This document shows, in pieces, positions 18,041 through 22,862 of a stretch of DNA of 22,862 nt (position 1 is the stretch's first letter; each line of letters opens with the position of its first letter). The translations under genes and the position numbers were made by a program. The notes below the pieces were generated by a model. The model was not told the origin of the DNA, ran no database searches, and worked only from the letters and a program-made list of their open reading frames with translations. The stretch covers positions 7,151 through 30,012 of the forward strand of contig NW_014577711.1 in NCBI RefSeq assembly GCF_000485595.1. Direction: 5' to 3'. Source of the stretch: Priapulus caudatus. Taxonomy: Eukaryota; Priapulida; Priapulimorpha; Priapulimorphida; Priapulidae.

Positions 18041-18961
18041 TCCACTAACATACTTAGGAGTCAAAATACAATATAATCGCCGTTATTTACAAAAAAATGT
18101 ATTTCTGGTGCCATTTTGATTTTTGTGCCTCTGGAAAAAACATGCTCACACTTACGAGCTGCATAACATCGCGATTTGAATCAGCAATAAAAACATTGAC
18201 AGGAAACCAAAAAAAAACGTTATATATTTCAAAAACAAGCACCTGAGCACTCCTAAGCCGACTAATAGTTGCACACGACCGGACACAACAAAGTGGGCGG
18301 CATAATTGTAAAAAACGTTCAGTAAGTGATTTCCAGAGGTCTTGACATAGATTGAGAGTTGCATAAACTTTGGATTTGTTAAATGAGCTGTCTTTTGATT
18401 GTAAACATTTATATATGTTTGAAAGCTGATATGATTACCTTTGAATAATTAAGCTATACCGTTTGTCGTTTGTTACCTATAATAATCTGAACCAACAGTT
18501 AGATTCGCATTTCTGTGATTAATGTAAACGTAATGATTAATTTCAAACTTAGTGAGCGTGATTCGTTTCCTGTAAAATTCAATTTCAATTTTAAGGTGAT
18601 GCAAGCGGACGGAGCAAGATTGACGATTTGTTGAGTTATGTAACATGTTTCTTATAATTGCAAGTTATAAATAGTTGCTTGTTGTTTTGAAAATAAATTG
18701 TATCGTTTAGAAAATGAATTTATAAAATGATGTGAAGGGAATTTGTAACTAATCAAGCAATTATGCTTCTGGAAAGTTTGAATTAATTCAAGTTAATTAC
18801 ATATTTGTATTCTGTGAATTGATTTTAAATTTTGAATTTAAATTTCTCGAACAATATAAAGTAATTTGTCTTTATTAATTAATTGAAAAATGTTTTAAAT
18901 TGACTTAAAATGTGTATTTGAAATGTTTTTGAAAATGATTTTGAAGGGATGACTTCCATAG
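18041..18961. repeat. Right long terminal inverted repeat
   Basis: The reverse-complement partner of 10819 to about 12258, without the 500-bp foldback. It ends GGGATGACTTCCATAG at 18961. Similarity is high in blocks of 15-40 bases but broken by frequent one- to few-base indels. That indicates either age or consensus error. Confidence 0.85.
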
Positions 18962-18966
18962 CTCAT
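18962..18966. repeat. Target-site duplication, right (CTCAT)
   Basis: The 5-mer immediately after the right terminus; identical to 10814-10818. Confidence 0.7.
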
Positions 18967-19053
18967 ATCTGACAAACAAAGATGTGCAGTAATTAATTGT
19001 CCACATCTACTCATTCGAGCTGGTCTCCAATCCTTTGTCTATGCCATAACCAG

Positions 19054-19136
19054 GATGGTGGTGATGGTGCTTGAGTGACTACAACACAGTTATAAGAAGA
19101 AGTACGTGACGAACCCCTGCTATACAACCCATCTGA
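19054..19136 (+). pseudogene. PRKAB: AMPK beta subunit, terminal exon, carrying many single-base indels
   Basis: After the acceptor ATAACCAG|GATGG the DNA reads like the conserved 25-residue last AMPK beta exon (DGVMVL..HRYKKKYVT..LLYKPI and a stop). The undamaged core is AAGAAGAAGTACGTGACG (KKKYVT), and the end is CCCATCTGA (PI-stop). The expected length is 78 nt and 83 are present. An alignment needs about six one-base insertions and one deletion. Read literally, it hits TGA after six codons (DGGDGA). Position, acceptor, orientation and order make it the natural last exon of this gene. The damage is either consensus error or real loss of the C-terminal strand. The upstream exons are perfect, which argues for local error. 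Confidence 0.8.
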
Positions 19137-19798
19137 CGGCCGCACGACTGCAAACGGCAACAGTGGCCTGCCTGACTACAGGCAGAAAAACATTCTTGCT
19201 CATCTTCTGCTCTTTACCCAAGGTCGCAGACAGCAGCGAATTTCACGAGCGAACAGATATCGAAACTTATTATGGCTCTCATAGTTTGCATTCTGATTTT
19301 CTTAGAAGCTTGAGACAAAGACAACTGTGCTCATGCTGATTCCTCTGACGTGCTGCTCAGCTGTCAGTGGGTTCTCAGTTACTGTGTTAAGTTTTATTGG
19401 TGATAATATCGTGGTGAATTGCAGCTGTTATGTCACACAGCGTTGTGACACAGTGAGGAAGTTGTTTCCGGTTATTGTTACTACTGTATCACACGATTTA
19501 GTGTATCATACAGCATGTCTGTGTCATAGCTCAGTATTGTTAATATTTAGTGTCTTGTTCAATTTCTGAATTGATATTTTATATACTAATTTATAGTATT
19601 TCATATACTTGGATCGAGCAATATTAACACCTCAACAAGACAAACAGCGAATGTGTACATACAATAGTCGGAAACTTTGTAGGAAAAAATGTTCTCAGTG
19701 CCAGCTAAACATGTTTAATTGACATCTTCGTTTTCCTTTAATGATCTCGACAGTTTCTTATGTGCCAAAGCACTGTGGAATGTTCATTATTTTCTTTG
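19137..19798. other. Downstream flank / probable AMPK beta 3' UTR
   Basis: No gene recognised. It should begin with the 3' UTR of the AMPK beta transcript. I found no AATAAA within it. Confidence 0.4.
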
Positions 19799-19934
19799 CT
19801 TTTAATGCTATTTTTGAGCTGGTGTTTACTGTGCACCAGCATTTTTACAAATGCTTAGGCTGTGACCGTAAAATAAGAATGTAGAAACGTTGTCGTAAAC
19901 TGTCTCTACTTCTATTTTAGAGACACAACGTAAC
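19799..19934 (+). repeat. Dispersed repeat, copy 1
   Basis: About 136 bp matching 22286-22423 in the same orientation with scattered one-base differences. It contains two perfect 7-bp stems: GCTGGTG/CACCAGC (19818-19824 with 19834-19840) and TGTCTCT/AGAGACA (19901-19907 with 19919-19925). It is non-coding, of unknown class; it could be a MITE or SINE fragment. Confidence 0.75.
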
Positions 19935-20524
19935 GATGGCACGTGATTGATGTGCTGTTGTGCACGGGTTGACGTGATGTTATGCCGTCTAAACCATGAA
20001 CGGGTCATATAATGTGTTTCATCATTTGCATAGTTGGAATACTGCCGCCTCATTGCTTGGCAATCATGCGTTAGCGAGGTGAGCTTGACTGCACGGAACT
20101 GGGTCTGCGGACAGTTTCAAATGATGCAGGCGAGTTTGCAGCCGTACGTGATGTTTTAATGAACGAAACACCTAGCTGCAATCTACCAGCTCCTTTCAAC
20201 CATGACAGCTAGTGTGGCTTTGTTGAAGGTTGAGAAACTGTCTAACCAGAATTTTCATGAAACGTGGAATCTTAGCACTATTTTTAATTTGTGTCAAAGG
20301 TAGGACCATAGCCTTTATAGCCTTCAGATTTTGGGGATCAATATAAAGATGCCTAATAAATGTGCAATTAACTCTAAAATATATGCAATGAATAATTTAA
20401 GAAAATATCACGCTGCCTAATCTTATCGTACATTTTGTTTACCACTCAACTTTCAAACCGTCCAAAAATTATTTCATAGACATTACCACCAAGGTCTCAA
20501 AATTTTGCTTACTGCTAAAAAGAT
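19935..20524. other. Non-coding stretch
   Basis: No gene, RNA or repeat recognised. Confidence 0.5.
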
Positions 20525-21440
20525 AAAGGCATAATAGGCCCATCGATTATGCAATTTTAACGAATGCTAGAGTAACTGGCACCTTGTGTAGTTAATAAGT
20601 ACATTACCTTATAGCCAAACGCGTATTAGTTTGTCCAATATCACTGCTGGTTACTAAGAAATGTCTAATTGAAATCCGCAGTCCACGAAATCAGTTGACT
20701 GACTTGTTTACATTTTCGAAACCGCATACTTCGAAACGGGTGTGATACAGATTTATAGTCCACCGGACATTTTCGCACGCATGCATTTTCGCTCGGCCGT
20801 ACGCAATGCTAGCGATAGTACAGTACCGTAACTGTATACGTAACAGTAGCTCTGATTGTAATGAACGTGGAATCCACGTACGAATCACTGACGCTCGTGA
20901 TAATAAAGTAGGCTGTGTTGGGGGCCAACGCTATGGGAGGATCGCGGACTAACCACGGCCACAGACTAAACATGGAAAGCAGACGCAACTACGCGTAATT
21001 TACTATAATTTCGGCTCAAACGAATACACGCTGTGTTCTCGAAATGAAGACATGATGGGTACCCGTTCAACTTAGCACCCACGGTATTTACTTGTGCCTC
21101 AATACCTTGAGAATACACCCAGAGATACATTCTACTCAAGCTCATTAGTTCGTATATAAGCATCCCGGGACAAACAATTCTCTGCTAAACACCCGTAGGC
21201 AACGATGTGAGTTGCTAACCGATCGTAGGCTATTTTTGCTTGGCACCAATTCAGCGTTGCGCAGATTACCAGATTTACGGATTTCAATTAAGCATCTTCT
21301 TAGTAATTAGCAGTGCATATTGGACAAATAATACGCGTTTTGAGCTATAAGGTAATGTACCCTACTTATTAATACAGAAGGTGCAGTTACTGTAGCATTC
21401 GGTCAACTTTTGTATAATAAATGGGCCCTATTATGCCTTT
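20525..21440. mobile_element. Small inverted-repeat (non-autonomous DNA) element
   Basis: Left arm about 20525-20683 and right arm about 21280-21440 are inverted copies of about 160 bp. Both ends read AAAGGCATAATAGG(G)CCCAT. Shared anchors include TTATAGC.AAACGCGTATTA with its reverse complement near 21330, and TTTCAATTA/TAATTGAAA at the inner edge. The centre (about 590 bp) has no open frame of note but is CpG-richer around 20760-20960. The flanks are compatible with a TA duplication (20524-20525 and 21441-21442), which would fit a Tc1/mariner-type MITE. Two bases are weak evidence. Confidence 0.65.
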
Positions 21441-22285
21441 TAATTAGGCTATCCCCGTGTATTAGCATCTGATAGACATTTCAGTAGGTGGTGGTTCAAG
21501 CAGGTGAACATGGCAAGTGACCTCGGCTTAATATTTCAGTCGCTTATGTAATGAATATTAAGGGAAAGCTTATATACAGCTGCGTACCGTTAATGAAACG
21601 CAAGGGTATGAAGCTTTCATAACATCTCTTGGGTGCAGGATTTTCTTAACACTTGACTCACTTTACTTGCCTCGCCAAGGACGGTCTGAGCCCCGCTGTT
21701 AAGCACTGGGCTGTTTTGTATTACCGATGCATACACACTTGATATGTCAATATATTGTACTTATTGTATATGGCGAGTTGATTCAGTGTTCAATTTCCTT
21801 TTATCTGTAATCATATCTATGCTTTCGCTTCTTCAAGTGGTTAACCTGATTATAACTGTAGAGCTGGGCAAGCGCTCATGTATATGTAATTAGCCGTTAT
21901 CACGTAACTATAATTTCAATATGCCAGCAGCGAGATCATGGTACCATAGTAATACAGATATATCCTATTTAATGCTTAATAATATATCCAAAAATATTTG
22001 ATTAAGTGTATTGCAGACCAAAGTTATTTAAATTATGTCAAGATCATAGTCTTTGCACACAAGAAGTTTTTATCCAATTTATTATGACAGTCGTAGTTTT
22101 GTAAATGAAAGTATACCGATGTGTGATTGCTTTGATTGCTGCCATATAGTTTGCCAAATAAATTTTGATACTGCCCACTTTGTGCTTTACGAATTCTGTG
22201 AGTAGTCTCACACCTGTCGAAGTAGCAAGTTTCTAATCGCAGCCAAGAAGGCCTATGATTATGAAGGATACCTGAACAGAGCATT
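21441..22285. other. Non-coding stretch
   Basis: No gene, RNA or repeat recognised. The 98-codon minus-strand open frame that begins here has no recognisable domain or coding character. Confidence 0.5.
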
Positions 22286-22423
22286 CTTTTAATGCTATTT
22301 TTGAGCTGTGTTTTACTGTGCACCAGCATTTTTTCAAATGCTTAGGCTGTGAACCGTAAAATAAGAATGTAGAAAACGTTGTCGTAAATATCTCTACTCT
22401 ATTATTAGAGACAAAATGGTAAC
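22286..22423 (+). repeat. Dispersed repeat, copy 2
   Basis: About 138 bp matching 19799-19934 in the same orientation. Differences are mostly one-base changes in homopolymer runs. The second stem (TCTCTA..TAGAGA) is retained; the first stem is slightly disrupted. Confidence 0.75.
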
Positions 22424-22862
22424 ACAAGCGTCGTTTATAAAATCTAGCATCAAGGCGTTAGACAAGCATTATTCCACAAAAATATCCGTTGTAGTTGTAT
22501 TACATATAGCATAGAAGAAACTTAGCAAATGCTTTCCACTGAATCTTTTATTATATTACTTTTATTATTTCACTTTGTTTCAAATTTTGTCTGGTTTCTC
22601 ATTGACAACAATTAAAATTCGCACTACAAACTCAGTCCAGCAAGAGAAATTACAGGTGTAGAAATACACGTTAGTTTAGCCACATGTCTTACGCACATAG
22701 ACGTCGAGACCTGGCTACCGTATTGTACAATTAAGTGACTACTACCCTAGCATTAATCCTTCTGCAATAGTATTTATATGCATGCGCCTGAGAAATCTAC
22801 ACCTGTTCGTTGCGGAGCTCCTTTCCCTTTCTTGATTTCTGCTCCCACATGGTATGGTGACA
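22424..22862. other. Non-coding end of window
   Basis: Nothing recognised. Confidence 0.5.

Larger units (their letters stand above)
10819..18961 (+). mobile_element. 8.14-kb DNA transposon candidate with long terminal inverted repeats
   Basis: The left end starts CTATGGAAAGCCATCC. The right end, read on the minus strand, starts CTATGGAAGTCATCCC. The match continues with indels for over 900 bp on each side (left 10819 to about 12258, right about 18041 to 18961). The match stops at both outer ends, exactly where the 5-mer CTCAT appears directly repeated (10814-10818 and 18962-18966). Between the arms lies a single large gene (about 12830-17427) in a widespread multi-copy animal family. Inverted repeats, a short target duplication and one long gene make a cut-and-paste DNA transposon the most economical reading. 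The left arm has been enlarged by a 500-bp foldback insertion. The gene is disrupted, so this copy is not autonomous as sequenced. Confidence 0.8.

Noticed and set aside
10819-18961. LTR retrotransposon or Helitron reading of the 8.1-kb element
   Set aside because: The terminal repeats are inverted, not direct. No reverse transcriptase or Rep/helicase motifs were seen, and a short target duplication is present.
10819-18961. Firm assignment to the Academ superfamily
   Set aside because: The PIN/XPG-like motifs are suggestive, but the 5-bp duplication, the CXC tail and the lack of any profile comparison leave the class open.
4366-19136. AMPK beta as a processed pseudogene
   Set aside because: The gene has proper introns at the positions known from vertebrates, correct phases and intact splice sites, so it is a genuine spliced locus. 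Only the last exon is damaged.
19901-19925. Histone-type 3' stem-loop or terminator hairpin (TGTCTCT..AGAGACA)
   Set aside because: The stem and loop do not match the histone mRNA consensus, there is no histone gene nearby, and the hairpin is part of a dispersed repeat.
22033-22329. 98-codon minus-strand open frame
   Set aside because: It overlaps the dispersed repeat at 22286-22423, has no domain, and its composition is that of AT-rich intergenic DNA.

Overview
The window looks like nuclear DNA of an invertebrate animal. It has spliced genes with GT..AG introns, AATAAA signals, low gene density and several layers of nested transposable elements. No species can be named from it.

Host gene. 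One plus-strand host gene spans most of the window: the AMP-activated protein kinase beta subunit (PRKAB1/2-like). Four clean exons lie at 4366-4459, 4725-4842, 5157-5293 and 10444-10512. A recognisable but indel-riddled terminal exon lies at 19054-19136. The exon boundaries match those I know for the vertebrate gene. The 5' exons (N-terminus and the first half of the glycogen-binding domain) were not found and probably lie upstream. The two large introns (5294-10443 and 10513-19053) are built mostly of mobile elements.

Layout. 1-2450: non-coding, with G-rich and C-rich tracts and a 175-bp LINE 3' fragment flanked by an 11-bp duplication. About 2500-3198: a truncated, internally deleted relative of the large gene described below. 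3199-4365: non-coding. 5395-5740: a GTT/CTT-rich simple-sequence tract. 6076-6675: a dead Tigger/pogo-type transposase. It runs directly into the 3' half of a Ty3/gypsy retrotransposon (about 6675-10023: RNase H tail, integrase, C-terminal domain, putative 3' LTR). That retrotransposon is split by a 1.23-kb insertion at 7484-8714.

Main find. 10819-18961 is an 8.14-kb element bounded by long imperfect terminal inverted repeats, about 0.93 kb each after discounting a 500-bp foldback insertion in the left arm. The same 5-mer, CTCAT, flanks both ends. It carries one large gene (about 12830-17427, about 1,490 codons, one 123-bp intron). The encoded protein has N-terminal paired-Cys zinc-binding motifs, a conserved core with candidate acidic catalytic positions, a PIN/XPG-like HED..AD and DTDVLVIL segment, and a C-terminal Cys-rich CXC-like motif. 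I know it as a multi-copy, uncharacterised animal protein family. The long inverted repeats and target-site duplication make it a candidate transposase of a large DNA transposon. This copy is broken by one nonsense codon and many frameshifts. Part of the damage may be consensus error, because the neighbouring host exon shows seven single-base indels in 83 nt.

Downstream of 19136 there is a small inverted-repeat element (20525-21440), a pair of about 137-bp dispersed repeats (19799-19934 and 22286-22423), and otherwise featureless DNA.
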